The notes beneath the pieces were generated by a model. The model saw nothing but the letters and a program-made list of their open reading frames with translations. It searched no databases and was not told the origin of the DNA. This document shows positions 8,269 through 16,788 of a stretch of DNA of 45,884 nucleotides, piece by piece. How positions within the stretch are numbered: the first letter of the stretch is position 1; every line of letters starts with the position of its first letter. Position numbers and translations under genes: made by a program. This DNA is from Bacteroidota bacterium. Its GTDB lineage: Bacteria > Bacteroidota > Bacteroidia > Chitinophagales > Chitinophagaceae. The stretch is from the NCBI GenBank assembly GCA_025363385.1, contig JANYEA010000054.1, positions 1 through 45,884 on the forward strand, read 5' to 3'.

Positions 8269-9132
8269 TTATTCCATTTCCTTGTAGTATTTATAGAAGC
8301 CTTCCCCAGTTTTCATACCTAGGATATTTTGTTCGATTTTTTGCTGCTGAAGCATGGAGGGAAGTAACCGTTTTGGTTGGCCTAAATCTTCCCATATGAT
8401 ATTACTCACATGATAATTAATATCAATGCCAATGAGGTCCATCAACCTAAAAGCACCCATTTTAAAACCCGTGGCTTCTAATACCTGATCAATGGTTGTT
8501 ATATCCACGTTTTCCTGCTCCAATAAAAACATGGATTCTAAATAATAATGCCGCGCCACACGATTTACAATAAATCCTGGTGAATCCTTACAAACCACTG
8601 CAGTCTTTCCCAATCGAACGCTTACCTCCTGCAATACCTTGATCACAGCCTCACTGGTTAGATCCCCCTTAACAATCTCTACCAACTTCATCTGCGTAGC
8701 TGGATTGAAAAAATGCAGTCCCGCAAATCGAAATGGATCCTCCAACTTCTTTGCCATGGCATTGATGGAAATAGAAGAAGTATTACTCACCATCATCGTT
8801 TTCATAGAATTGATGGCTGCTAACTGCTGAAACAAATCCAGCTTTACTGTCAATTTTTCAACGATCGCTTCAATCAATAAATCCGCCACACAATCATTGA
8901 TATTACTACTTAACGTCAGTAAGCTTTCAAATTGATCCAGTTGGGCCTGACTGATTTTTCCTTTCACAAGCTGGTTGTTCCAATTTTCTTGCATCGCAGT
9001 TTTACTTCTTTGCAACACCACCTCCTGCACATCAAATAAAAGCGTGCTATATCCCGATTGCACACATAATTGCGCAATTCCTGTACCCATGGTACCCGCA
9101 CCACACACACAAATAGTTTTGATTTGTTGCAT
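8269..9132 (-). CDS. 3-hydroxyacyl-CoA (3-hydroxybutyryl-CoA) dehydrogenase
   Basis: This 287-residue enzyme oxidises (S)-3-hydroxyacyl-CoA to 3-ketoacyl-CoA with NAD+ in fatty acid or aromatic breakdown, or runs in reverse in butyrate-type metabolism. The Rossmann motif GAGTMG is at residues 11-16, SNTSS at 116-120, catalytic H140 in HFFNP, and KDSPGFIVNR at about 182-191. These are the hallmarks of the HBD/PaaH family at its usual length. The ATG at 9132 follows a box TAACTTTA on the minus strand (9137-9144) that is one base off the TAnnTTTG consensus. It diverges from the MerR-like gene. I cannot tell from sequence whether it is PaaH-like or butyryl-specific. Confidence 0.92.
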   Translation of the reverse strand: MQQIKTICVCGAGTMGTGIAQLCVQSGYSTLLFDVQEVVLQRSKTAMQENWNNQLVKGKISQAQLDQFESLLTLSSNINDCVADLLIEAIVEKLTVKLDLFQQLAAINSMKTMMVSNTSSISINAMAKKLEDPFRFAGLHFFNPATQMKLVEIVKGDLTSEAVIKVLQEVSVRLGKTAVVCKDSPGFIVNRVARHYYLESMFLLEQENVDITTIDQVLEATGFKMGAFRLMDLIGIDINYHVSNIIWEDLGQPKRLLPSMLQQQKIEQNILGMKTGEGFYKYYKEME

Positions 9133-9235
9133 CTTGTAAAGTTAGTGTTTCATGCTGTATCCCCATATATCGCCATCTTTTCCACCAAACTCAAACCTCG
9201 TAAAAACAGTCCCCTTCTTGCACTAATTTTAGGTT

Positions 9236-9871
9236 ATGGCAGGACCATTGCAACAATTAGACCTATTCGGTTTCCCAATAGAACCTACTACTCCCAAAGT
9301 TAAAAAAGAGAAATTGGTGAAACCTGCAAAAGCAGAACCGCTTCCTATTGCGGAACCCATCACAGTAGCAGAACCTGCCATTGTGTATGAAGACAAATCC
9401 ATAGCGATCCGAATCAAAAAGAAAACGGAAACCCCAAAATCTGCTACGCTAGTTGAATCAAAGAAACCTAGTAAGAGAGGCAGAAAGTCTTTCCGCGATA
9501 TGGATACTGAGGTTGACCTGATTGATGTGCCTGATGAAGAAACTTTACAAAAAAAATTATATTACAGCATCAGTGAAGTAGCAGGATGGTTTAAAGTAAA
9601 TACATCACTTCTCCGCTATTGGGAAAATGAATTTGATGTGTTGCAACCTAGAAAAACCAGAAAGGGCGACAGGCTTTTTCGCGTAGAAGACATTAAAAAT
9701 CTGCAACTCATTTATTTTCTATTACGCCAACGAAAATTTTCTATTGAAGGCGCCAAGAACTATTTAAAAAATAATAAAGCCCAGGCTGATATGCAATCGC
9801 AGCTAGTTCAATCCCTCACAAAATTCAAATCATTTCTCCTAGAATTGAAAGCGAACTTATCTGTTTCATAG
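9236..9871 (+). CDS. MerR family transcriptional regulator
   Basis: In this 211-residue protein the MerR-type winged helix is at about 109-180: YSISEVAGWFKVNTSLLRYW with the wing NEFDVLQPRKTRKGDRLFR and then EDIKNLQLIYFLL. The first 108 residues are a Pro/Lys/Glu-rich, probably disordered tail with an AT-hook-like RGRK at 81-84. No effector-binding domain or metal-binding cysteine cluster follows the HTH; only a short helix remains. The ATG at 9236 is preceded by TAATTTTA (9225-9232), one base off the -7 consensus. It is followed 21 nt later by the thioredoxin-like gene. The target genes are unknown; the divergent dehydrogenase is a possible one. Confidence 0.85.
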   Translation: MAGPLQQLDLFGFPIEPTTPKVKKEKLVKPAKAEPLPIAEPITVAEPAIVYEDKSIAIRIKKKTETPKSATLVESKKPSKRGRKSFRDMDTEVDLIDVPDEETLQKKLYYSISEVAGWFKVNTSLLRYWENEFDVLQPRKTRKGDRLFRVEDIKNLQLIYFLLRQRKFSIEGAKNYLKNNKAQADMQSQLVQSLTKFKSFLLELKANLSVS

Positions 9872-9892
9872 TACTCAAAGATTGAACATATT

Positions 9893-10420
9893 ATGCGTAC
9901 ATTATTTATTGCTTTCATCGCATTCACCACTTTTATTTGCTGCGCCAGCTCTTCTAAAATCAATGCCGGTAAGGATTACATTACAGTACCCGACGATCAC
10001 AAAAAAATAATTAGTGGAAAGATCAATCGCAGTATCCTGGAAAGCGATACCGCATTTGCCTGGTTCAAAGAAAATATGCAATGGGGTGAGGCAGACGCTT
10101 CTGCAATAGAAGCCATCAAAAAAAATAGTACAAAATTTTCATTGGTGGTGGTAATGGGTACCTGGTGCCACGATAGCAATAATTTAATTCCGAAACTCTA
10201 TCGCCTACTCGATAAATCAGGTTTCCCTGAATCAAAAGTGTTATTGATTGCTGTGGATAGAAATAAAAAGGCTTACAAAAATTTGCAAGCAACATACAAC
10301 ATCACGAATACCCCTACTTTCATTGTGATGCAGCACGGAAAAGAAGTGGGCCGTGTTACCGAATATGGCAAAACCGGCTTTATGGAAAAAGAACTTGGCG
10401 AAATTATTGCTGGCTTATAA
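9893..10420 (+). CDS. Thioredoxin-family protein with a CxxS active site, exported
   Basis: This 175-residue protein begins with a signal peptide or lipoprotein-like leader (hydrophobic 4-16, Cys16-Cys17). The thioredoxin fold shows as VVVMGTWCHDS (W91, C92, S95) and a cis-proline segment NTPTF (P141). Only the N-terminal cysteine of the usual CxxC is present, so classic disulfide reductase activity is unlikely. CxxS proteins can act as monothiol, isomerase-like or trapping enzymes. The gene follows the MerR-like gene by 21 nt and its 3' end overlaps the convergent mscS-like gene by 17 nt. Confidence 0.8.
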   Translation: MRTLFIAFIAFTTFICCASSSKINAGKDYITVPDDHKKIISGKINRSILESDTAFAWFKENMQWGEADASAIEAIKKNSTKFSLVVVMGTWCHDSNNLIPKLYRLLDKSGFPESKVLLIAVDRNKKAYKNLQATYNITNTPTFIVMQHGKEVGRVTEYGKTGFMEKELGEIIAGL

Positions 10421-11495
10421 CCACATCCATATTCGTTGAAGCCAATTCCATTTTGGCATCTTCTAACTTTTGAATGATCGATAAATTGATGGTCTCCCTT
10501 AGCTGATTAAACTCATCAATACTCATTTGCATCCCTGCAAAAAAATCAATGGAAATCAAATGCGCATTCTTTCCCGTGTCTGATAAAAACACCGAATAAT
10601 TTTCTACCTCGGGCTTGTCTTTCAGTATCTGTCTGATCGATTCCAAAAAAGAAAATAAAGCTGCACTGGTTGCTTTTACACTCAACTCCAGCCTGATCTC
10701 CGCTTTTCGCTGGGTACGCAAACTAATATTATCAATAATAGTATCCACCATTTGTTTATTGGGCACTGAAATATATGTTTTCTCCAATGTTCTAATCCGT
10801 GTACTTCTTAACCCAATCTTTTCTACGTATCCCGAAAATGTATTCCCCTTTACCAGATCGCCCGTCATGAATGGCTTATCAAAAAAGATAATAAAAGAGG
10901 CAATCAGGTTTTCCATACTCTCCCTAGTGGCCAATGCAATAGCTGCACCCACAATACTCAAGCCCGTTAATAAATTACTGACGTCTTTATTAAATGCGAA
11001 TCGGAAGATCATTAAAATACCAATGATCACTAAAATCACTTTGAAAAAATCCTGAAAGAAAACGATTAACTGATTGTCTGACTGATCCGCAGTTCTATTT
11101 GCTTTCTCCTCTAAAATAATGGCAATGAATTCTATCACCCTGATACATAACCAAATAAAAACAATGATCAATGTGGCATTAGCAATCGAGTCTAATAACT
11201 GCCTGAACGTAATATGATAAATATTAAAATCCAGTACTTTGGGAAAGTTCAATTTGTCTACCGCAATCAATGATACTAACAACACCAGAAATACATCGAG
11301 GGGTTGCACCACCAATTCTAAAAACGATTTTTTACGAATATCATCGCTTCTCTTTCCTACAACCCTATACAATAAAGTGGCGAAGTATTTAGATACTAAA
11401 CGCTTGCAAAACAAGGCCAATAAGATAGAACCTATTACCCATAAATAACTTCCTATGCTATTACCTAAAAAATCCTGTTGTAAAATCTTTTCCAT
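10404..11495 (-). CDS. Mechanosensitive ion channel (MscS family)
   Basis: This 363-residue inner-membrane protein has about four N-terminal membrane segments (near residues 15-30, 65-85, 110-130 and 152-170). The pore helix region LTGLSIVGAAIALATRESME comes next. The cytoplasmic MscS beta domain follows, with GNTFSGYVEKIGLRSTRIRT and YISVPNKQMVDTIIDN. These are characteristic of small-conductance mechanosensitive channels that release solutes on osmotic downshock. It is the last gene of a minus-strand run, 9 nt after the lpxH-like gene. Its 3' end overlaps the convergent thioredoxin-like gene. Confidence 0.9.
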   Translation of the reverse strand: MEKILQQDFLGNSIGSYLWVIGSILLALFCKRLVSKYFATLLYRVVGKRSDDIRKKSFLELVVQPLDVFLVLLVSLIAVDKLNFPKVLDFNIYHITFRQLLDSIANATLIIVFIWLCIRVIEFIAIILEEKANRTADQSDNQLIVFFQDFFKVILVIIGILMIFRFAFNKDVSNLLTGLSIVGAAIALATRESMENLIASFIIFFDKPFMTGDLVKGNTFSGYVEKIGLRSTRIRTLEKTYISVPNKQMVDTIIDNISLRTQRKAEIRLELSVKATSAALFSFLESIRQILKDKPEVENYSVFLSDTGKNAHLISIDFFAGMQMSIDEFNQLRETINLSIIQKLEDAKMELASTNMDVVISQQ

Positions 11496-11504
11496 GAAAC
11501 TTAT

Positions 11505-12278
11505 TTAGAGATATGGCTGAGGGTCAACCCAATTCTTCAATTCCATTTCCTTTCCATCAAAACTTGCATAGGTGAAATTGCGGATCCAATCGCCCAGATT
11601 AATATACCTGCTCTGATCATTTATAACATAATCAATGGGATAATGCCGATGCCCAAAAACAAAATAATCCATTGCCTTCGTTTTCAAATATTCTTTTGAA
11701 AAAACAATCAGCCACTCATTTTCTGCACCCAGAAATAATTCATCCGAATTACCCGTTTTTTCTCTGCTCTTTCTACTAAAATAATTGGCCAACCCTATGC
11801 CCCAATTGGGATGCAACATGCCAAACAACCACTGACAAATAGGGTTTCGAAATATTTTTTTGATGAACTTAAAACCATGATCTCCCGGCCCTAATCCATC
11901 CCCATGTCCGATAAAAAAAAGCTTCCCTGTCCACTCAAAAATTCTTGGCTCGAAATACACAGAAATATTTAACTCCTGCTGAAAATAATCGCTCATCCAC
12001 ATATCGTGATTGCCCACAAACACATGGATCTGAATACCCGCATCCGAAAGCTCTGCCAGTTTTCCAAATAGCCTGGTATAACCTTTTGGCACCACCGTTT
12101 TATATTCGAACCAAAAATCAAAAATATCGCCTACAATAAAAATTTCCGATGCATCCTTTTTAATGGAATCTAAAAATGCCACCACTTTTTTCTCGCGCAC
12201 CAAACTACTCTCCCTATCTGGAGCACCCAAATGAAAATCGGAAAGGAAATAAATTTTTTTACCCGTTACCAACTCCAT
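11505..12278 (-). CDS. lpxH: UDP-2,3-diacylglucosamine diphosphatase-like metallophosphatase (LpxH-like)
   Basis: This 257-residue calcineurin-like phosphoesterase would hydrolyse UDP-2,3-diacylglucosamine to lipid X in lipid A synthesis. The metal-binding blocks are complete: SDFHLG (D14, H16), VGDIFDFW (D51), VGNHD (N90, H91), GHGDG (H125) and FGHRHYP. I chose the ATG at 12278 rather than the longer frame starting at 12332. It lies 1 nt after the stop of the upstream gene, follows a purine-rich stretch, and the protein then starts just before the first strand. The longer version would overlap the upstream gene by 53 nt. Bacteroidota homologues are longer than E. coli LpxH, and substrate specificity is inferred from the family. 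Confidence 0.85.
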   Translation of the reverse strand: MELVTGKKIYFLSDFHLGAPDRESSLVREKKVVAFLDSIKKDASEIFIVGDIFDFWFEYKTVVPKGYTRLFGKLAELSDAGIQIHVFVGNHDMWMSDYFQQELNISVYFEPRIFEWTGKLFFIGHGDGLGPGDHGFKFIKKIFRNPICQWLFGMLHPNWGIGLANYFSRKSREKTGNSDELFLGAENEWLIVFSKEYLKTKAMDYFVFGHRHYPIDYVINDQSRYINLGDWIRNFTYASFDGKEMELKNWVDPQPYL

Positions 12279-12279
12279 A

Positions 12280-12714
12280 CTAACCTTGATTTTTCTGTTG
12301 ACGCATATATTCCAACATATCACCCGACGCAATAATCGGTTGATCTCCGATAGGTTCGTTGAACCAATAAATCCAAGCCCTTGTATTTCCTGCTGACGTA
12401 AAAACAGTTGTTAAATCTCTACGATAAGGTATCGCTCCTTCCTCAGGTTCCGAATGTATTCCTTCATACGCATCTAATTGTGCCATTGCCCAACTAAATT
12501 CCTCTTCCTTTTTTATCTGATACAATTCACCCACTAAATAAGCTTCATCTTCTGTGGGTACGGCAGCTGGAAATTCGCCCATATCATACAAATATCCCTT
12601 TGCCCTTGCATCAGATATCAGATCGAAATAGCGACTGATATATTCAAATGCGGGCGCATGAAATCCACTTCTCAATGATCCATAAACGAATATTTGGAAT
12701 ACAGGCTCTTGCAT
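12280..12714 (-). CDS. Gamma-glutamylcyclotransferase (GGCT/AIG2-like) family protein
   Basis: This 144-residue protein has the family's YGSLR motif (residues 11-15) near the start and a likely catalytic Glu84 in LDAYEG. Members form 5-oxoproline from gamma-glutamyl amines or peptides, but many small bacterial relatives have no proven substrate. It sits between lutC-like (23 nt upstream) and lpxH-like (1 nt downstream) and is probably cotranscribed with them. Confidence 0.85.
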   Translation of the reverse strand: MQEPVFQIFVYGSLRSGFHAPAFEYISRYFDLISDARAKGYLYDMGEFPAAVPTEDEAYLVGELYQIKKEEEFSWAMAQLDAYEGIHSEPEEGAIPYRRDLTTVFTSAGNTRAWIYWFNEPIGDQPIIASGDMLEYMRQQKNQG

Positions 12715-12737
12715 AGGTTAAAGATACATGCTATCTT

Positions 12738-13373
12738 TTATTGCCTGTCAATCAAAAAACAAAAAACTTCTTTGGGTCCGTGTACACCCACCACCAATGT
12801 CTTCTCTATATCGGCAGTTCTGCTTGGGCCTGAAGCCAGGGTAATTAAGGAAGGAAGGTCGAGCCGGTACTTGTCAAGTAAACTATGAAAGCCATCCGCA
12901 ATATCGTACACCAACTGATCAGTATAAGCCACACAAATATGCACAGGTGCATACACACTTACGGTTCTGCCACTTGCCTGTGCACTGCTTAATAAAAGGC
13001 TTCCTGTACGCGCTACCAGTTGCTCACAATAAGTGATACTAGCTTCACATTCAGACAAATCTGTACCCGTAATATTTTGAAAACCCTTGTCGAATAATTT
13101 CGTTTTCAAGTCTTCCTCCACACAATATATTTTCGACCATTTTCTTTGTGCTGCTAATAAATTCAACTGCACTGCTAACTCCGCTTCATTGGCACAAAAT
13201 GAAAATCTGCCCTGCAATTTGGTAAAGTTTTCTGCAAACTCTATCTCCAGATCCTGTGTGGAAGGTTGTAGAGGAAAATCACTGTTTTCACATACAGGAA
13301 AGGGAACAGGCACTGGTTTTTTCAGTGCCTGTTTGATCCTGTTTAATATTTTATCTCTAGAACTCTGTTCCAT
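12738..13373 (-). CDS. LUD domain protein (LutC/YkgG family)
   Basis: This 211-residue protein ends in the LUD-domain signature LASGPSRTADIEKTLVVGVH followed by GP and carries an ARTGSLLL segment in the middle, both typical of LutC/YkgG. In Bacillus, LutABC oxidises L-lactate, but here no lutA or lutB partner is adjacent. Bacteroidota often carry single LutC-like genes elsewhere, so its partner and substrate are uncertain. It is 15 nt downstream of ftsH and 23 nt upstream of the cyclotransferase gene, in the same operon-like run. Confidence 0.88.
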   Translation of the reverse strand: MEQSSRDKILNRIKQALKKPVPVPFPVCENSDFPLQPSTQDLEIEFAENFTKLQGRFSFCANEAELAVQLNLLAAQRKWSKIYCVEEDLKTKLFDKGFQNITGTDLSECEASITYCEQLVARTGSLLLSSAQASGRTVSVYAPVHICVAYTDQLVYDIADGFHSLLDKYRLDLPSLITLASGPSRTADIEKTLVVGVHGPKEVFCFLIDRQ

Positions 13374-13388
13374 GTTCTACTGATTTAT

Positions 13389-15437
13389 TTAAGGAAGAAT
13401 AGTAGTAGGTTCTTCTTGGTCATTTCCAGTGATAGGAAGGATCGGTAAATCCAATGGAACGGGTGGTATGGGAACTTCGAGAATTTTCTTTTCTTCAAAA
13501 GGTCTTTTTCCAATCAACTCTTCCACATCCGATTTATGCAGCACTTCTTTATCTAATAATTCTTTCGCCAACAATTCTACCTGTGCTTTTTTCTCTGTCA
13601 ACAACGCAATCGTTCTTACATAAGCATTGGCCACAAGTGTACGAACCTCATCATCAATCATTTTTCCAGTCTCCTCACTAAAAGGCTTTGTAAAAGTATT
13701 CTCCTGTGAAGGATCGTAGAAACTGATATTACCAATCTTATCGTTCATCCCATAAGTAGTTACCATGCTGTAAGCCATTTTAGTAATCTGCTGCAAATCG
13801 TTTGCTGCACCTGTAGAAATCTTACCGAAGAAAATTTCTTCTGCAGCCCTTCCACCCAATGTCATACATAATTGATCAATCAACTGCTCGGTAGTATATA
13901 AGTATTGTTCTTTCGGAGTGTATTGCGCATAACCCAATGCTGCCGTACCTCTTGGAACAATGGTAACTTTTAATAAAGGATACGCGTGCTCTAAGAACCA
14001 GCCACAAATAGCGTGTCCTGCTTCGTGGTAAGCGATCACTTCTTTCTCGTCCGGAGAAATGATTTTATTCTTTTTCTCCAATCCACCAATCACACGATCA
14101 ATCGCATCCTGGAAGTCGCTCATGTCTACCGCCGCTTTATCTTTTCTTGCCGCAATCAATGCCGCTTCGTTACAAACATTCGCAATATCTGCTCCAGCAA
14201 AACCTGGAGTCTGCTCTGCTAACTTATGTACATCCAATGTTTCAGAAACTTTGATCACGCCCAAATGCACTTTAAAAATGGCTTCTCTACCCACTACATC
14301 CGGACGATCTATAGAGATCTGACGATCAAAACGACCCGGACGCAATAATGCTGAATCCAATACATCCGGACGGTTGGTTGCTGCCAGAATGATGATACCT
14401 GTATCTCCACCAAAGCCATCCATTTCCACCAATAATTGGTTCAATGTATTTTCACGCTCGTCGTTACTCATCATGGCATTTCTACCACGTGCACGACCAA
14501 TCGCATCAATCTCATCTATAAAAATAATACAGGGCGCTTTTTCTCTTGCTTGCTTAAACAAATCTCTTACGCGGCTTGCACCCACACCCACAAACATTTC
14601 TACGAAATCACTACCACTCAAGCTAAAGAAAGGCACTTGAGCTTCTCCAGCCATCGCTTTCGCCAATAAGGTTTTACCTGTACCCGGAGGTCCAATTAGC
14701 AAAGCTCCTTTCGGAATCTTTCCTCCGAGTGCGGTATATTTTTTCGGATTTTTCAGGAAGTCCACAATCTCCATTACTTCCACTTTCGCCTCATCTAAAC
14801 CTGCCACATCTGAGAAAGTAATATTCACTTTTGCACCTTTATCGAAAAGTGTAGCTTTCGATTTTCCGATATTGAAAATACCTCCTGGTCCGCCGCCACC
14901 TGATGGTCCGCCCATCTTGCGCATCAATAATACCCATGCTGCAATGATGATTAATAAGGAAAGAATAGTATTGGCAACGGGTCCAAACCATTCGCCCTCA
15001 TCCATTGGATTGGTAGCTACTTCTTGAATATGATTGGTAGCATAGAACTCTTTTAATCCGTCGTTAAAGCTTTTCCAATCGGTTACTTTAAATTCAAATA
15101 AAGGAATTCCCTTGTACTTTTCTTTTGAGAGTTTGGATTTAAATTTAACCGTGTAATATTCTTTTTCAAGACTATCCGCTTTAATATAAACCCTGACTAC
15201 TTCTTTATTTCTTACTAAATCCAAACGTTCCACATCGCCTTTCGCCAACATTTCTTGTTTGAATTCTTGTTCACTCACGCGATTTAAATCTGGCGTCATT
15301 TTCCAAAAATTGGCTGATAATAATACCAAACCAATGATCCCGTAAATCCAGTAAATACTAAACTTTGGGCCTTTGCGGGGTGCATCTCCTTTATCGTTCT
15401 GAATGTTAAATTTGGGCGATTTATTTTCCTGTGACAT
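13389..15437 (-). CDS. ftsH: ATP-dependent zinc metalloprotease FtsH
   Basis: This 682-residue membrane-anchored AAA+ protease degrades misfolded membrane proteins and regulators. Two membrane segments (about 28-45 and 152-172) flank a periplasmic domain. The Walker A motif GPPGTGKT is at 249-256, Walker B IIFIDEID at 304-311, the second region of homology [20 protein letters not shown] at 353-372, and the zinc site HEAGH at 471-475. Length is normal and all motifs are intact. The C-terminal tail is Pro/Ile-rich. It lies 48 nt after rsfS and 15 nt before the lutC-like gene, in a six-gene minus-strand run. Confidence 0.98.
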   Translation of the reverse strand: MSQENKSPKFNIQNDKGDAPRKGPKFSIYWIYGIIGLVLLSANFWKMTPDLNRVSEQEFKQEMLAKGDVERLDLVRNKEVVRVYIKADSLEKEYYTVKFKSKLSKEKYKGIPLFEFKVTDWKSFNDGLKEFYATNHIQEVATNPMDEGEWFGPVANTILSLLIIIAAWVLLMRKMGGPSGGGGPGGIFNIGKSKATLFDKGAKVNITFSDVAGLDEAKVEVMEIVDFLKNPKKYTALGGKIPKGALLIGPPGTGKTLLAKAMAGEAQVPFFSLSGSDFVEMFVGVGASRVRDLFKQAREKAPCIIFIDEIDAIGRARGRNAMMSNDERENTLNQLLVEMDGFGGDTGIIILAATNRPDVLDSALLRPGRFDRQISIDRPDVVGREAIFKVHLGVIKVSETLDVHKLAEQTPGFAGADIANVCNEAALIAARKDKAAVDMSDFQDAIDRVIGGLEKKNKIISPDEKEVIAYHEAGHAICGWFLEHAYPLLKVTIVPRGTAALGYAQYTPKEQYLYTTEQLIDQLCMTLGGRAAEEIFFGKISTGAANDLQQITKMAYSMVTTYGMNDKIGNISFYDPSQENTFTKPFSEETGKMIDDEVRTLVANAYVRTIALLTEKKAQVELLAKELLDKEVLHKSDVEELIGKRPFEEKKILEVPIPPVPLDLPILPITGNDQEEPTTILP

Positions 15438-15485
15438 ATCTGTTTCCTCTATTATAAATAATGTTTCTTTAAATAACCTATATCT

Positions 15486-15914
15486 CTATTTCGATTTTTC
15501 AATTTCATCATGCATCACCGAACCACCATCACTCCACATTTCTTCCAGCTTATAAAACTTTCTGGCATCGGGCTGCATTACATGCACTACCACCGTCACA
15601 TAATCGATTAATCCCCACTGCCCGGTAATCCTACCCTCGTGTTTGTAGGGATTTTCTGCACATACCTCAAATACTTGCGCTTCCACAAAATCACATATTG
15701 CTCTTACCTGTGTAGTTGAAGTAGCTTCACACACAATAAAAAAGTCGGCCGACGCTTCAGGTATACTTCTTAGATCCAAGCTCACAATATTCTCCCCCTT
15801 CTTATCCTGAATGGCTTTAATGATTGATTTAAAAATTTTAGAATTCCGATTGATCCGTGTAATACGGCTACCGGTAGTAGTAGGAATTTTGTTGAGTACG
15901 GAGAGCGTTGCCAA
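15486..15914 (-). CDS. rsfS: Ribosomal silencing factor RsfS
   Basis: This 142-residue protein binds ribosomal protein uL14 and blocks subunit joining under starvation. The family core is clear: IIKAIQDKKGENIVSLDLR, then ADFFIVCEATSTTQVRAI, KHEGRITGQWGLIDYVTVVV and HVMQPDARKFYKLEEMW. The start appears to be TTG at 15914; no in-frame ATG exists before the conserved core. The divergent birA frame begins only 6 bp away, so promoters must overlap coding sequence. It heads the run rsfS-ftsH-lutC-like-GGCT-lpxH-mscS. Confidence 0.95.
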   Translation of the reverse strand: MATLSVLNKIPTTTGSRITRINRNSKIFKSIIKAIQDKKGENIVSLDLRSIPEASADFFIVCEATSTTQVRAICDFVEAQVFEVCAENPYKHEGRITGQWGLIDYVTVVVHVMQPDARKFYKLEEMWSDGGSVMHDEIEKSK

Positions 15915-15920
15915 TAAATT

Positions 15921-16733
15921 ATGTTGTTTAAATGTGATCGATTCAGTGCTAACTTCGTCAAAAATAGTAATTCTTTGTTACCTATAAATGCTAAAACTCC
16001 TATTGGAGAACCATTTTCTGAATTACCTGAAGTAGATAGCACCAACATCTATGCCATTGACAAGGTTCAGGCTAATTTGGCTGCTCATGGTTCAGCTTTC
16101 TTTGCAAATGCACAATTTGCGGGTAAGGGACAGCGCGGAAAGACCTGGATTTCCGAGAACGGTTCAAATATTATTTTATCGGTAGTTATTGACCCCTCTT
16201 TTCTAATGATCAACCAACAGTTTGCATTGAGCGTAATGGCTTCCTTGGCTGTTTTTGATTTTTTCTCCGCTTATGCTGGTGAAGAAACCAAAATAAAATG
16301 GCCAAATGATTTGTTTTGGCGTGACAGAAAGACAGGGGGTATTTTAATCGATAACCATTTTCAGGGCACTAAATGGCAGTATTCTGTGATCGGAATTGGG
16401 ATCAATATTAACCAAACTCAGTTTTCACCCATTATTCAACAAGCTGCTTCTTTAAAGCAAATCACCGGTAAAGAGTACCATCCGGTAGAACTTGCCAAAG
16501 AATTATGCTTATACCTCGATAAACGGTTTGCAGATTTAAGAGCAGGTAATTTAGCGCAACAATTAGCAGAATACAATCTTCATCTATATAAAAAAGGCGA
16601 AACTGTTCGATTTAAAAAAGAGAATATCGCTTTTAGTGCACGTGTGGAATCTGTAAATGAACAGGGGGAAATTTTATTAAAAGATGGCTTACAGGATCGA
16701 TTTCGTTTTGGAGAAATCGTGTGGGTGGTTTGA
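15921..16733 (+). CDS. birA: Biotin--[acetyl-CoA-carboxylase] ligase
   Basis: This protein of up to 270 residues activates biotin to biotinyl-AMP and transfers it to carrier lysines such as that of acetyl-CoA carboxylase. Visible are EVDSTN (38-43), the biotin-binding loop AGKGQRGKTW (67-76), KWPND (126-130) and RKTGGIL, then a small C-terminal domain. There is no N-terminal helix-turn-helix, so it is a monofunctional class I ligase without the repressor role of E. coli BirA. The first 18 residues look non-conserved. A TTG at 15975 that starts LPINAKTP may be the true start, which would leave about 60 bp for promoters between it and rsfS. Confidence 0.93.
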   Translation: MLFKCDRFSANFVKNSNSLLPINAKTPIGEPFSELPEVDSTNIYAIDKVQANLAAHGSAFFANAQFAGKGQRGKTWISENGSNIILSVVIDPSFLMINQQFALSVMASLAVFDFFSAYAGEETKIKWPNDLFWRDRKTGGILIDNHFQGTKWQYSVIGIGININQTQFSPIIQQAASLKQITGKEYHPVELAKELCLYLDKRFADLRAGNLAQQLAEYNLHLYKKGETVRFKKENIAFSARVESVNEQGEILLKDGLQDRFRFGEIVWVV

Positions 16734-16759
16734 TGCCGGTAATCCCATTCTTTTCAACT

Positions 16760-16766
16760 TAATTTG
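16760..16766 (+). promoter_or_regulatory. Possible -7 box upstream of selD
   Basis: TAATTTG, with GC following, lies 23 bp before the selD ATG. It resembles the Bacteroidota TAnnTTTG box with one spacer base missing. The same TAnTTTGC form occurs before the GH18 fusion and the transketolase gene. Confidence 0.35.
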
Positions 16767-16788
16767 CAAAAAATAAATAATCGTTAAG

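Noticed and set aside
8064..8399. Plus-strand frame of 111 codons right of the transposon
   Set aside because: It starts at TTG, overlaps the 3' end of the 3-hydroxyacyl-CoA dehydrogenase gene by 131 bp and has no recognisable features.
12279..12332. Extended N-terminus for the lpxH-like protein
   Set aside because: It would overlap the upstream gene by 53 nt, and the internal ATG at 12278 fits the family start and the operon spacing.
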